From the NCBI RefSeq assembly GCF_040567655.1, contig NZ_JBEXAC010000002.1, positions 434,001 through 498,000 of the forward strand: a stretch of 64,000 nucleotides of DNA, given 5' to 3'. A model generated the notes under the pieces. The model worked only from the letters and a program-made list of their open reading frames with translations. It did no database searches and was not told where the DNA came from. This DNA is from Chitinophaga sp. H8. GTDB lineage: Bacteria; Bacteroidota; Bacteroidia; Chitinophagales; Chitinophagaceae. Positions 27,613 through 36,584 of this stretch are shown one piece after another. How positions within the stretch are numbered: position 1 is the stretch's first letter; every line of letters begins with the position of its first letter. The position numbers and the translations under genes were made by a program.

Positions 27613-28668
27613 TTATTTAATCGTAATATTCGCTCCGTCAAACAGGTTGATAAAGCCATTCGTTACAACAATATCGCCTGTTGCCAATCCGCCTGATACA
27701 ATCGTTTTATTGCCGATATTTCTTGATATGGTTATCGGTTGCAATACGGCTTTTCCGTTTTTTATGATATATACTTTCGCTTTTCCATTTTCTTCTGTAA
27801 TGGCAGATGTCGGAATAAGAATACCTTGTTCTTGCTTGGTGTCAGAAAGATTTACCTTACCGAACATTCCCGATTTTATGGTTAAGTTGTTGGTGTTGGC
27901 AACCTGAAACTGTATAGGAAAACTATTGCCCATATTGGCTTTACTTCCTGTCATTGTTACTTTGCCCGAAAGGGAAATGTCGGGATAAACATCAGCACTA
28001 ATTTTATAAGTCTGATTGTTTTGAAACTGCACCAAATCATTTTCGGGAACATTGACCGTAAAGCGTAAAGTGCTTATATCCGTAATTTGTAGCAACGGAA
28101 TACCCGGTGCTGCAAAACCACCCTCCTCATTGAGCTTGGCAGTTACCACACCGTTGAAAGGTGCTTTTATAGTGGTTTTACTGATTTGCTCCAATAAAGT
28201 CGCTTTCTGAACTTTTGCAGCTTTCAATCCCAATTTTGCCTTTTCCAACTGCACACCTTGAACGGCATCGGCTTCTGTTAAAATGGTGTATCGTTTTACA
28301 TCGTCTTCCAAACCCTCAATCTGTACTTCAACTGCTTGCAGTTGTAGCTTCAACAACGAGTTATCCAACTGAATAAGTGTTTGTCCTTTGCTTACACTAC
28401 TTCCAACATCTACCAAAACAGCATTGATTTTTCCTTGTATATCCGCACTGATTTTTGTTTCCTTATTCGGCTCAAAAGTACCTGCATAAGTATTTGCATC
28501 ATCAATAGTCTGCAAACGAATGGTGTCAGCATTTACAGTAATAGGTTTTTCTTTGTCATATTGATACACCTTGCTTTCGGTGGTTTCTTTATTGTTTTTC
28601 AACTTAAAAAACACAAGTGCTATTACCGCAATCAAAGCAATTATCCCGATTATTTTTTTCCAATTCAT
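27613..28668 (-). CDS. RND efflux periplasmic adaptor (HlyD/MexA-like)
   Basis: 351 residues. One N-terminal membrane anchor (about 5-23), then a lipoyl-like half (IQGKINAVLVDVGSSVSKGQTLIQLD), a short coiled-coil hairpin and the matching half IKAPFNGVVTAKLNEEGGFAAPG. Beta-barrel and membrane-proximal domains end the chain. It bridges pump and outer-membrane channel. Gaps are 24 bases to the tolC-like gene and 11 to the pump, all on one leftward transcript. Confidence 0.9.
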   Translation of the reverse strand: MNWKKIIGIIALIAVIALVFFKLKNNKETTESKVYQYDKEKPITVNADTIRLQTIDDANTYAGTFEPNKETKISADIQGKINAVLVDVGSSVSKGQTLIQLDNSLLKLQLQAVEVQIEGLEDDVKRYTILTEADAVQGVQLEKAKLGLKAAKVQKATLLEQISKTTIKAPFNGVVTAKLNEEGGFAAPGIPLLQITDISTLRFTVNVPENDLVQFQNNQTYKISADVYPDISLSGKVTMTGSKANMGNSFPIQFQVANTNNLTIKSGMFGKVNLSDTKQEQGILIPTSAITEENGKAKVYIIKNGKAVLQPITISRNIGNKTIVSGGLATGDIVVTNGFINLFDGANITIK

Positions 28669-28692
28669 ATTCCTGATTTTTTATCCGTTATT

Positions 28693-30018
28693 TTAATTCT
28701 TAATTGTTCCTGCCAGCTTTTTTAGCTCCAAATCCGCTTTCAGATAATCTATAACTGCCGACAGGTAATTTTGCTGTGCTTCACGAAGTGTATTATCAGC
28801 CAATAAAACATCGGTAAGTGTTGCCGTACCTTGCTTTTGTTGTAAAATGGTTTGCTCATAAATAGATTGAGCCAAAGTGATTTGATTTTCGGTATTGATG
28901 ACTGTTTGCTGTGCAATCGTTCTTTGCCTTAAAGCATTTTCAGTTTCCATTTTGTTTTTATCGCCAATCAGTTGAGCCTGCAATTCGTTATTGCTGATTT
29001 CCAGTTTTTTTTGATTTATTTTTCGCTGTGTAACTGTTCCGTTGAAAAGCGGGTAAGTCAGTTGCAAACCTGCAAAGCCTATGGGATAAAATTTCAGAAA
29101 GTCATTTGGGGTTTTGTCGTAGCCAAAACCTGTTGTTCCGTAGGAGGCAATCAAATTAAGCGAGGGTAGAAATCGTGATTTGTTCAACGTACTCAATTCG
29201 CTGTTCAATAGTTTGTTTTGTGTCTGAATAATTTTCAAATCCAATATGTTTTCTACATTATTTTTAGTTAAGGCTCGCTGTTCGATTTCAGAAACAACGG
29301 TAATATTTCGCTCCAATGGGATACCGATATTCAGTTTTAGTGCATTTAGAATTGAAATGTATTTGTTGTGGACGTTTTCCCTTTGGGTATTTAACTGTTC
29401 GGTTTGCAATTTCACTTTACTCACATCTGTTCCCTTTGCCAATAACTGTTTTTTCAAAAGTTCCATATTCTTTAATAGCTTTTGGGTGTTGAGCATATTG
29501 CTTTCCAAAAAATCCAATTGATGTTTCAATATTTGAGCGTTGTAATACAGCATAGTGATGTCGTATAAAACCTGCTCTTCCGATTTTTGAAATTGAAGCA
29601 GTGTCAGTTTGTTGGCAATTTTTGTATTCTCAATCACTCCATAAACCTGCGGATTATACAACGGCATTGCCAACTGCACATTTGCATTGATGTTGTGAGG
29701 AACACCAAATTGCAAATCTCTGAATTGCCCTTCGGGTGCTTGCGGATTGAGTGCATTCATCGGCATGAGCTGTGTAGGCAATTCCATAAAATATTTGTAA
29801 TCGGCATTGGCTGTAACTTTCGGAATAAGATTGGCTTTTGCTTCTTTTTCCCTTTGTTCGCTGATGCTGATGTGGTTTCGGTTGATTTGCAGGGTTTTGT
29901 TATAGACCTGTGCCGTATCAGTACATTGTTTCAGTGTCCAGACTTCCTGTGCCTGAACAGTATTCCACCCGATAAATATCAACGGAATAATAAATAGTTT
30001 GCGAGCGTTCACTAACAT
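28693..30018 (-). CDS. TolC family outer-membrane efflux protein
   Basis: 441 residues with a signal peptide (end near NTVQAQ, residue 24), then the tandem outer-membrane efflux protein repeats: long helices rich in Gln, Asn and Leu around two beta hairpins (LNLIASYGTTGFGYD in the second half). It provides the exit duct for the RND pump encoded downstream. It follows the VOC gene by 30 bases. Confidence 0.9.
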   Translation of the reverse strand: MLVNARKLFIIPLIFIGWNTVQAQEVWTLKQCTDTAQVYNKTLQINRNHISISEQREKEAKANLIPKVTANADYKYFMELPTQLMPMNALNPQAPEGQFRDLQFGVPHNINANVQLAMPLYNPQVYGVIENTKIANKLTLLQFQKSEEQVLYDITMLYYNAQILKHQLDFLESNMLNTQKLLKNMELLKKQLLAKGTDVSKVKLQTEQLNTQRENVHNKYISILNALKLNIGIPLERNITVVSEIEQRALTKNNVENILDLKIIQTQNKLLNSELSTLNKSRFLPSLNLIASYGTTGFGYDKTPNDFLKFYPIGFAGLQLTYPLFNGTVTQRKINQKKLEISNNELQAQLIGDKNKMETENALRQRTIAQQTVINTENQITLAQSIYEQTILQQKQGTATLTDVLLADNTLREAQQNYLSAVIDYLKADLELKKLAGTIKN

Positions 30019-30048
30019 AATTGAGCAAATTTTTTTGTTTCTTTTTAT

Positions 30049-30441
30049 TTATATTCTTTGAGCAAAAGCGATAATATGCCCGTCTAAATCGGTAAAATAG
30101 CAAACGCTGTCGCCCCAATCTCTGTCTTCTATCGGACTAATAAGTTTAGCTCCTATTTTCATTGCGTTATGAAATTCAAGTTCAATATTATCAACATAAA
30201 AATATAGCTCACATCTCGGAATTCCGTTTCCTTGGTCAGGATGTGGTGTTTTGTCCGAAAGTATTTTGGCAATTCCTTTATTAGGCATAAGTCCCAATTT
30301 ACAGTTTTCGGAAAGTTTAAATTCAGTCATTCCAGGTACATTCAAGTCAGGGTTTATACGAAAAAGCTTTGTGTAAAAATCTGTACTTTTCTGTTGGTCA
30401 ATTACATAAAGTATAAATTCAGTTGTTATAATATGTTTCAT
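30049..30441 (-). CDS. VOC (glyoxalase/bleomycin-resistance fold) protein
   Basis: 130 residues with the beta-alpha-beta-beta-beta repeat of the vicinal oxygen chelate fold: EFILYVIDQQKSTDFYTKLF opening, CELYFYVDN in the second module and the closing VCYFTDLDGHIIAFAQ. Candidate metal ligands are few, so it may bind rather than convert a compound, as bleomycin-type resistance proteins do. It belongs to the TetR/RND operon, so self-protection against the same toxic agent is plausible. Confidence 0.82.
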   Translation of the reverse strand: MKHIITTEFILYVIDQQKSTDFYTKLFRINPDLNVPGMTEFKLSENCKLGLMPNKGIAKILSDKTPHPDQGNGIPRCELYFYVDNIELEFHNAMKIGAKLISPIEDRDWGDSVCYFTDLDGHIIAFAQRI

Positions 30442-30464
30442 TCTTAGTTTGATATTAAATATGG

Positions 30465-30800
30465 TTATATGAATTGTTCTTCCTTTATCATTGTCAGCAA
30501 CATTTTAAAGCGTTCAATGGCTTTCAATTCGTGTGGAATGTTTGCCGGCATAATGATACAATCACCTTTTTTCAGATGATGAAGTTTTCCGGCAATCGTT
30601 ATTTCTGCTTCGCCATCCAAAATCTGCACAATGGCATCATAAGGTGTTTTATGCTCCGATAGTCCCTGTTCTTTGTCAAACGAGAATAAAGTCAAGGTTC
30701 CACCTTTGCTTTTAGTTACCTGTTTGCTGATAACACCGCCGTTTGTGTATTCAATTGCATTTTCGAGATTGAAAATGCTTTCTTTTTCAAATGTTGCCAT
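30465..30800 (-). CDS. Cupin domain protein
   Basis: 111 residues forming a single small beta-barrel: LSEHKTPYDAIVQILDGEAEITI and the second motif LKKGDCIIMPANIPHELKAIE, which carries the last His of the cupin motifs. The first motif has only one His, so metal binding is uncertain. It is part of the efflux operon, 9 bases after the small lipoprotein gene. A sensing or binding role is likelier than catalysis, but this is a guess. Confidence 0.82.
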   Translation of the reverse strand: MATFEKESIFNLENAIEYTNGGVISKQVTKSKGGTLTLFSFDKEQGLSEHKTPYDAIVQILDGEAEITIAGKLHHLKKGDCIIMPANIPHELKAIERFKMLLTMIKEEQFI

Positions 30801-30809
30801 AGTCGTTGT

Positions 30810-31265
30810 TTAATTAAAATACTGATGATATTGCTGATACGAATGTTGCAGGCGCAAAACAATTTCACTTGCTTTGGTTGCATCTGTTTCATTTTGCAAC
30901 GCCTTAATTATTTCAAGATGTGGATGTAGCCATTTGTGCAGTTCATCGTGACCTTTGCCGCCCATTGTACAACTTTTTACGAGCTGGTCGTTTTGCTCTT
31001 TTAGTTGTTGAGCCAATGCTTTATAATCAGTCTTTCCGTCCTGAATATAAGTATTTACCAATTCTTCGCCTTTCACTACAAAAGGTTTCATTTCTTCGTT
31101 CACCAGCCACTTTTCGCCATTGTTGAGTTCAATAGCTTTGGAACCCTCATCGTGTTGATGTTCTGCGTGGTTTTCTGTTTCCTGATGTGCCGTTGATTTT
31201 TCAGTAACATTATTACAACTCCACAAAAGCATAACGCTCAATCCAAATACAAGTAGTTTTTTCAT
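30810..31265 (-). CDS. His-rich lipoprotein
   Basis: 151 residues. Lipobox signal (VMLLWSC, Cys near 17), then a His/Glu-rich linker (HQETENHAEHQHDEG) and a helical domain with CTMGGKGHDELHKWLHPHLE. The many histidines and one cysteine suggest metal binding outside the inner membrane. Its start overlaps the tetR stop by 4 bases, so it is the first structural gene of the efflux operon. No named family is recalled with confidence; it may hold or sense a metal ion. Confidence 0.7.
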   Translation of the reverse strand: MKKLLVFGLSVMLLWSCNNVTEKSTAHQETENHAEHQHDEGSKAIELNNGEKWLVNEEMKPFVVKGEELVNTYIQDGKTDYKALAQQLKEQNDQLVKSCTMGGKGHDELHKWLHPHLEIIKALQNETDATKASEIVLRLQHSYQQYHQYFN

Positions 31266-31861
31266 ATCTCAATTTTTTTTTCAATCATTTTTAAAATTCC
31301 CTCTAAAACTGCTGTACCGTCTTTTATCAGGTTAGACTTATGCCTCGAAAGTTTCCATTTCAAAACCGTCATTCTCATTCCACCAAGTATAATAGTGGTA
31401 AGCGTGGAGGCATTGATTAGCTTGCCGTATTGCCCTACCTTCTGTCCTTTTTCAATGTTTGCATTGACATATTGGTGCATTAATTCCATTATTTCGGAAA
31501 CTTTATAACTCAATCCCTCATCATAATGAAAAATACTTTCCGCAAAAATGACACTGACAATCGCAGGTTTATCTGTAAAGGTTTGTAGTTGCGATTTAAA
31601 AATATCCCTCAATTCATCTCCTGCCGTTGCGTTAGGATTTACAGGAATGTTACTTATGCGGTTTTTCATTCCTGTTATGAAATAGTTGAGCAAACCAAGT
31701 AAAATATCATTCTTGCTTTTAAAATGACGGTATAAAGCCGGTTCGGATAAACCAATATCGGCAGCCAGCGTTTTGATAGTCAGGTTTTGAATACCGTAAG
31801 CATCAATCCGAACCGTTGCGGCTTCCATTATTTCTATTTGTCTGTTTGTGAATTTTTCCAT
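31262..31861 (-). CDS. TetR/AcrR family repressor of the efflux operon
   Basis: 199 residues. N-terminal helix-turn-helix (about 22-50: VRIDAYGIQNLTIKTLAADI, then GLSEPALYRHFKSKNDIL) and an alpha-helical ligand domain. It is the promoter-proximal gene of the operon tetR, lipoprotein, cupin, VOC, tolC, adaptor, pump, DUF2141. A perfect inverted repeat lies at the start of its own transcript (31891-31906), so it likely represses the whole operon until an inducer binds. Confidence 0.9.
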   Translation of the reverse strand: MEKFTNRQIEIMEAATVRIDAYGIQNLTIKTLAADIGLSEPALYRHFKSKNDILLGLLNYFITGMKNRISNIPVNPNATAGDELRDIFKSQLQTFTDKPAIVSVIFAESIFHYDEGLSYKVSEIMELMHQYVNANIEKGQKVGQYGKLINASTLTTIILGGMRMTVLKWKLSRHKSNLIKDGTAVLEGILKMIEKKIEI

Positions 31862-31867
31862 GTTACC

Positions 31868-31913
31868 CGTTCGCTAACAAAATTATGTTAGTTAGCATTC
31901 GCTAACAAAGGTA
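31868..31913 (-). promoter_or_regulatory. Promoter and TetR operator of the efflux operon
   Basis: On the minus strand a -7 box TACCTTTG (31913-31906) is followed directly by the palindrome GTTAGCGAATGCTAAC (31906-31891, arms GTTAGC/GCTAAC) and then a further half site GTTAGCGAA (31878-31870). A bound repressor would cover the transcription start. This is the expected operator for the adjacent TetR protein. Confidence 0.75.
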
Positions 31914-31979
31914 GTGATATTTTTTTATTTAGCGATATTTCTTCAAGAAAAGGATATTGTCAACCAATACTATCATTCT

Positions 31980-33980
31980 TTATTCCTTTTGCACCAAATG
32001 TTGTAAGTCAGGGTCGTTTTTGATGCGTTCCATTTCACTTTCAACAATGGTCATAACATCCTGCTTGACTTGCTTGTAGTTGGCTTCAATTTCTTGCTTC
32101 ATATTATCCGCTCCACTTTCATCGGTAAAGGATAATATCTGCGGTATCTTCTTGTAGGCTTTGGTTTCGGCGGCAACTTTATCATTATCTACTACAATTT
32201 CAGAATGAAATATTTTCTGCTCGATGCGTTCATCGAAATTGTCGGAAACCGCACCAACAAACATGCCCTGCGTAAGTGTTGAAATTTTGGATGCTGGTAT
32301 CAGGCTATCCATTTGGGTAGAAATGGAAGTGGACTTATCATTTCGGTTGATGGTCATGCTCTGCCTTTTCTGCAACACTTTTCCAAAGCGTTCCGAAAGG
32401 CTCTTTGCTGTTTCGCCCACCACCTGACCGGAGAAAATATTACCTATGGTATTCTGTATTACCTTACTTTCTTTATCGCCGTAATCCCTTGTCAGTTGTG
32501 AAAAATCCTGAAAGCCCAAACATACTGCTACCTTATTACTACGTGCAGTTGCAATCAGGTTATCCAATCCCCTGAAATAAATGGTTGGCAACTCATCTAT
32601 GATAATTGAACTTTTAAGCTGTCCTTTTTTGTTAATCAGTTTTACAATCCTTGAATTGTATAAACCCAAAGCTGCGGAGTAAATATTTTGCCTGTCGGGG
32701 TTGTTGCCAACGCACAGTATTTTAGGCTCTTTCGGATTGTTGATGTCCAGTGAAAAATCGTCCCCCGTCATTACCCAATACAACTGCGGGCTAATCATTC
32801 GGGACAAAGGAATTTTTGCCGATGCAATCTGCCCCTGTAACTGGTCTTGTGCGCCCCCTAACCAGGCATCCATGAACGGCGATAAATAATTTTCGAGTTC
32901 GGGGTATGACGTAAGTATGGTAAATACGTCTGCGTATTTTTTGTTGAGCAATTCGATGGCGTGCGGGAACGTGCAATGCTTGCCGTTATCGTAAATTTTC
33001 AGGAACCAAATAATTGCTGCAAGCAATATAATCGGGCTTTCAACGAAGAAATCCCCTTGCTTCAAAATCCACGACTTGTTAAGGTTAAGCATGATGGTAT
33101 AGGCAGCTTCGTAAGCATCCGATATGTCCGTCATAAAGTCGGGATTAAGCGGGTTGCACCTGTGGCTCCGGCGTGGGTCATCAAAATTGATAACATAAAA
33201 CTTGGGGGCTATTTTGTACTTGTTGGTATGCTTTAGCAGGTGGTTGTAGGCAATCGTGGAAAGGTCATCAAACTTGAAATCGTAGATATACATACTGAAC
33301 CCTTTCTCGATGTGTTGTTTGATGTAGTTGTTTACAATAGCATAGGATTTCCCCGAACCCGGAGTACCCAACACAATAGAGGCTCTAAAAGGATTGACCA
33401 CATTAACCCAACCGTCATTCCATTTGCCTTTGTAGTAAAACTTCGTAGGCAGGTTAACGGAATATTCATTTTGCATCAGTTTGGTTTCCTGCTGGAAACT
33501 TTCGTTCTCGTTGTTGAAAACATCGTCCATCAGGTTATTGCGTAGTAAGCGGCTCATCCATACACCAGCCATCAGCAGGGCAATATATCCTGCGCCCGTT
33601 GTAAGAATGTAAAGCGAAGTAGCTAACCCTGCCGATAATTTCAGCAATGGGAAATTCAGGAAGAACAGCACTAAGCCAGTGGCTAAGGCAACACGGATTT
33701 TAGTCCATGTTATCTTTTCGTTTTTCACGCCCTTTGTACCCAAACAGCTTAACGCCAGTAACACCAATGCAAAAAATTTGGTGTAAAGCGTGTGTGAGAA
33801 AAGCCCTGCGGTACGGTTAAAATTGGTGAGTATCTTGCCTATAACTTCTAAAGTCCAGCCACGTTCGGCAAAGAACCCATAGCAAAACCAATAAAAGTGC
33901 ATCAATACAATGAGGATGCTTACCGCTCTCATAAAAGCCATTATTTTGGCTAACCCTCTTAAATCGTCTTCTCCTTGCAT
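31980..33980 (-). CDS. mobC: Conjugation coupling protein MobC (VirD4/TraG-like ATPase)
   Basis: 666 residues. The N-terminal YWFCY motif at about 30-34 and several membrane helices (up to about 145) are followed by a cytoplasmic ATPase domain: Walker A GTPGSGKS (205-212), Walker B-type SSIIIDELPT and a TraM-recognition-like C-terminal part. It brings the relaxase-DNA complex to the secretion channel. It is the last of the leftward mobA, mobB, mobC genes but has its own upstream region of 124 bases, with a GCCA iteron array and a palindrome. Confidence 0.9.
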   Translation of the reverse strand: MQGEDDLRGLAKIMAFMRAVSILIVLMHFYWFCYGFFAERGWTLEVIGKILTNFNRTAGLFSHTLYTKFFALVLLALSCLGTKGVKNEKITWTKIRVALATGLVLFFLNFPLLKLSAGLATSLYILTTGAGYIALLMAGVWMSRLLRNNLMDDVFNNENESFQQETKLMQNEYSVNLPTKFYYKGKWNDGWVNVVNPFRASIVLGTPGSGKSYAIVNNYIKQHIEKGFSMYIYDFKFDDLSTIAYNHLLKHTNKYKIAPKFYVINFDDPRRSHRCNPLNPDFMTDISDAYEAAYTIMLNLNKSWILKQGDFFVESPIILLAAIIWFLKIYDNGKHCTFPHAIELLNKKYADVFTILTSYPELENYLSPFMDAWLGGAQDQLQGQIASAKIPLSRMISPQLYWVMTGDDFSLDINNPKEPKILCVGNNPDRQNIYSAALGLYNSRIVKLINKKGQLKSSIIIDELPTIYFRGLDNLIATARSNKVAVCLGFQDFSQLTRDYGDKESKVIQNTIGNIFSGQVVGETAKSLSERFGKVLQKRQSMTINRNDKSTSISTQMDSLIPASKISTLTQGMFVGAVSDNFDERIEQKIFHSEIVVDNDKVAAETKAYKKIPQILSFTDESGADNMKQEIEANYKQVKQDVMTIVESEMERIKNDPDLQHLVQKE

Positions 33981-34002
33981 AATTCAAAAATTTGTTTTGA
34001 TG

Positions 34003-34072
34003 CAAGTGTAACCGCTATGAATAGCGGTGTAGAGAAAGCGGTGTCAGATGGCGTGTAGTGGCATTATTTGGC
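34003..34072 (-). promoter_or_regulatory. mobC control region: GCCA iterons, palindrome and -7-like box
   Basis: On the minus strand GCCA units at 34072, 34062 and 34052 are phased by 10 bases. They are followed by the perfect palindrome ACCGCTA-N4-TAGCGGT (34011-34028) and a TACACTTG box (34010-34003), with the start codon at 33980. The same iteron array stands before traE and before the HTH pair. Confidence 0.6.
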
Positions 34073-34104
34073 ATTAAACTGGCTTCCTGATAGAGAACAA
34101 AATC

Positions 34105-35409
34105 TTATTGCCGTCTTCCTGGTCTTTTGTTTTTCTTCTTTTTCTTCATGCGGTTTGCAAAAGCCTGTTCCTCGTAATCCTCGCCCTGTGCTTCCGGTAA
34201 TAGCCCGCCCAATCCGTCTATCAATCCTGTATCATCGGTTGGCTGTTCTTTATCAAAGAAATCAAAAAGCCTGTGAGTTTCTTCTTTTTCCTCAACAACG
34301 TTTTTATCTGCGGCTGGCAATGCGGAGGTACTTGTATGTTCTGTATTTTGGCGTTGTTCCATTACTTGTTCTTTCCACCAGTCGTTAAACACATTTGCCG
34401 ATAGTTTTTTGTCCAAAGCTGAACCGTTCCAAACTGTGCGGCTTTCATGGTCTATAAATGTCATACCATATATGCGCCCCTTATCAGTGCGGCGTACAAC
34501 GGTATTGATGCCCTGCTCCAATAGTTGCTTTTTAAAATCGGTTTCATTGGTGGCCGTGTGCATTGCTACCTCGATGCTGTTTTTCAGTATGGCTCTTACC
34601 GGGTTATTTTTAATCTGCTCTTTAGATTGTGCAAAATGTTCCTGCAAGGCTTCCAATCCTGCGTGTTTGCCAAAACGTGAAGCCTTGAAAGGATTGCTGG
34701 CTTTTACTCCCTGTTCGTTCAAGGCAAAATACACCAGCCCGTTTTTGGGCTGTCCGTTCAGCTCGCCTTTCACTTCTTCGGCGGTAATATTAAAGAGGGA
34801 AAGCAACGCATTGTATGCGCCCAAACTGGCATATCCGTAATACTTTGGCAGATGTCGTACCACCGATGCTATCTGACTTTTAACATCCCCGGCTTTGTAG
34901 TCTATCGGGTGGAATACCCGCTCGTTCCCCGTGCGTTGCTTTTCCGTTGCAGGTACAAGATTGTACTGCTGTTCCAATTTCCTGCAAATTGCCATTGAAC
35001 GGGGATGGTCGTAACTGTCCGCTATCTTCTTGCCATCCAATCCAACGGCAACGGTCACAATATGGATGTGGGTGCGCTCTATATCCGTATGTTTGAAAAC
35101 AACATAGGGCTGGTTGCCATAGCCCATTTCCTGCATATACTGCTGCGCCATTTTTATAAACTGCCCATCGCTGACCTTATCCGCAGGATCAGGGTTCAGC
35201 GATATGTGGCGAACTGGTTTTTCCGTTCGGATATTGGCGGCTAAATAGGGCTCAAATTGCTGGTGCAGGTAATGGGTAGAATAAGTATTGTTCAATGTTT
35301 CCGGTATCTTGTTCAGCAACAAAACCTGCCCTTTTTCTTTGTCAATCTTCTGCTGGTTATATGATATAGCACCGTACAAATGCTCACCCTTTCCAATCTT
35401 TGCTATCAT
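34105..35409 (-). CDS. mobB: Relaxase MobB
   Basis: 434 residues. Relaxase/mobilisation nuclease of the MOBP type, which nicks oriT and stays bound to the 5' end. The metal-binding motif reads H107-TDIERT-H114-I-H116, and an upstream RHISLNPDP strand and several tyrosines near the N terminus (12, 17) are in place. The C-terminal third is charged, ending in a run of lysine and arginine, as expected for DNA contact. It overlaps mobA by 4 bases (ATGA), so both are coupled. Confidence 0.9.
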   Translation of the reverse strand: MIAKIGKGEHLYGAISYNQQKIDKEKGQVLLLNKIPETLNNTYSTHYLHQQFEPYLAANIRTEKPVRHISLNPDPADKVSDGQFIKMAQQYMQEMGYGNQPYVVFKHTDIERTHIHIVTVAVGLDGKKIADSYDHPRSMAICRKLEQQYNLVPATEKQRTGNERVFHPIDYKAGDVKSQIASVVRHLPKYYGYASLGAYNALLSLFNITAEEVKGELNGQPKNGLVYFALNEQGVKASNPFKASRFGKHAGLEALQEHFAQSKEQIKNNPVRAILKNSIEVAMHTATNETDFKKQLLEQGINTVVRRTDKGRIYGMTFIDHESRTVWNGSALDKKLSANVFNDWWKEQVMEQRQNTEHTSTSALPAADKNVVEEKEETHRLFDFFDKEQPTDDTGLIDGLGGLLPEAQGEDYEEQAFANRMKKKKKNKRPGRRQ

Positions 35410-35861
35410 TTTTGCAAGTGTTTTTTCTCAAATTCCTGTGTCAGTTCAATTACTTTCCGGCACAAGTCCGCCATTTCTGCCGTCTGTTTTTCCAGTTTAA
35501 AGAGGTAAGCAGATGCTTTTTTCTCCGAAAAATTGCGGTACAATATCTTCACGATTTGGTTGTAGTTCACACCAACGGCTCTGAACTGGCTGTAAAAACT
35601 GGTGAGCCTTGTATGAAATTCTACGGCATCCATATCAATTTTTACTGTCTTAATTGTTTTCTGAAAGATGCAGGCAGTAATAAAATGCGCCATTACTTTC
35701 ATTCCCGATTGCTCGAACAACGTAAGGAACTGTGCGTTTTCCGTATCGTTCAGGCTAATCGAATAGCGGTGGGTTGCAGGGTCATTCTTAGGCTTGCGAC
35801 CACCTTTGCTTATTTGATTTCTTTTCTTGTCGTCCATATCTCTATCCATTACAATTTCCAT
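35406..35861 (-). CDS. mobA: Mobilisation accessory protein MobA
   Basis: About 151 residues. A basic N-terminal KGGRKPKNDPATHRYSISLNDTE segment resembles a ribbon-helix-helix DNA-binding head of relaxosome accessory proteins, followed by a helical body with NYNQIVKILYR. It is thought to bind oriT beside the relaxase. The start at 35861 (MEIVMD) is chosen because the in-frame region up to an ATG at 35930 contains a strong hairpin (35862-35885) and a low-complexity leader unlike homologues. The longer start cannot be excluded. Confidence 0.82.
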   Translation of the reverse strand: MEIVMDRDMDDKKRNQISKGGRKPKNDPATHRYSISLNDTENAQFLTLFEQSGMKVMAHFITACIFQKTIKTVKIDMDAVEFHTRLTSFYSQFRAVGVNYNQIVKILYRNFSEKKASAYLFKLEKQTAEMADLCRKVIELTQEFEKKHLQK

Positions 35862-36584
35862 AAACCCCGACTTCGGAGGGGGTTTTCCGGCTCCATGCAA
35901 TGGCAAGTTGTTTTTAGCTGCGGAAAGCATTTCAAGCAGCTAAAAACATAACTTGCTCTGTTCGGTTGAACAGAAAATCCGCCCTGCGGGACGGATTGGA
36001 TAAAGCAGAAAAAAACGACTTAGAGCCGTTCCACTTATAGCCTCTTATCTCCAATGATTTTTCCATTCTCCTGTTGCATTGATGCAACTACAAAATAAGT
36101 GCAGCTTTCCCGAAGCATCACCCTGTTGCACACTGCCAAACACTGCCACAGAACGCCAATAGCTACCACTTCGCAGCAATGCGATAAAATAACCCGCTCC
36201 TTTGTGATAGCATTCAGGCAAGCGTGTTGGCAGGCATTCATTCCGGTTGGCAGTTCAGAAAGACAGCATACAAGATTGCAGGAACCTAAGAATGTCTGAT
36301 AGCATTCAGTCCGGCAGGCTGGCACACCTGAAAGAAAGCAGGACGGCTTTCATGTTGGGCTGCAAGGTGGCATGACAGCTCACAAAGGAAACGGCTTGCA
36401 AGCGTGACAGCAGAAATGCAAGATGGTCGGCACGACAGGCAGAAAGGTTGTTTGCCTGATAGCCGGAGTTCCATCGGGATAGCATGACAGTATTATTTCA
36501 TGCAGGATAACACGCTATCAAGAAAGCCATCCCGCAGGATTGCAGGCAGTACAAACAGAATTAAATTTTAAAACAGAATAGAAA
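35862..36584. other. Non-coding mobA-traA gap; candidate oriT and control region
   Basis: No convincing gene is present; short frames on the minus strand lack family features. The mobA-proximal side has three hairpins: AAACCCC/GGGGTTT (35862-35885), CTGTTC-N4-GAACAG (35958-35973) and a stem of AATCCG/CGGATT with inner CCC/GGG (35976-35997). The middle holds 10-bp-phased GCCA iterons (36135-36168). To the right are repeats such as TGATAGCATTCAG (36205-36217 and 36298-36310), TTGGCAG 20 bases apart (36227, 36247) and GCATGACAG (two copies). The origin of transfer usually adjoins the mob genes, so it probably lies here. Confidence 0.55.
36135..36168 (+). repeat. GCCA iteron array in the mobA-traA gap
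   Basis: GCCA units at 36135, 36145 and 36155 and the variant ACCA at 36165, exactly 10 bases apart and pointing toward traA. The array matches those before mobC, traE and the HTH pair. Confidence 0.6.

Noticed and set aside
36035..36474. Minus-strand frames of about 60-100 residues in the mobA-traA gap
   Set aside because: They are Cys/Leu-rich without family features, lie over repeats and iterons, and overlap each other; treated as non-coding.
36200..36560. CRISPR-like array
   Set aside because: Repeats are short, unevenly spaced and few; no repeat-spacer order and no cas genes nearby.
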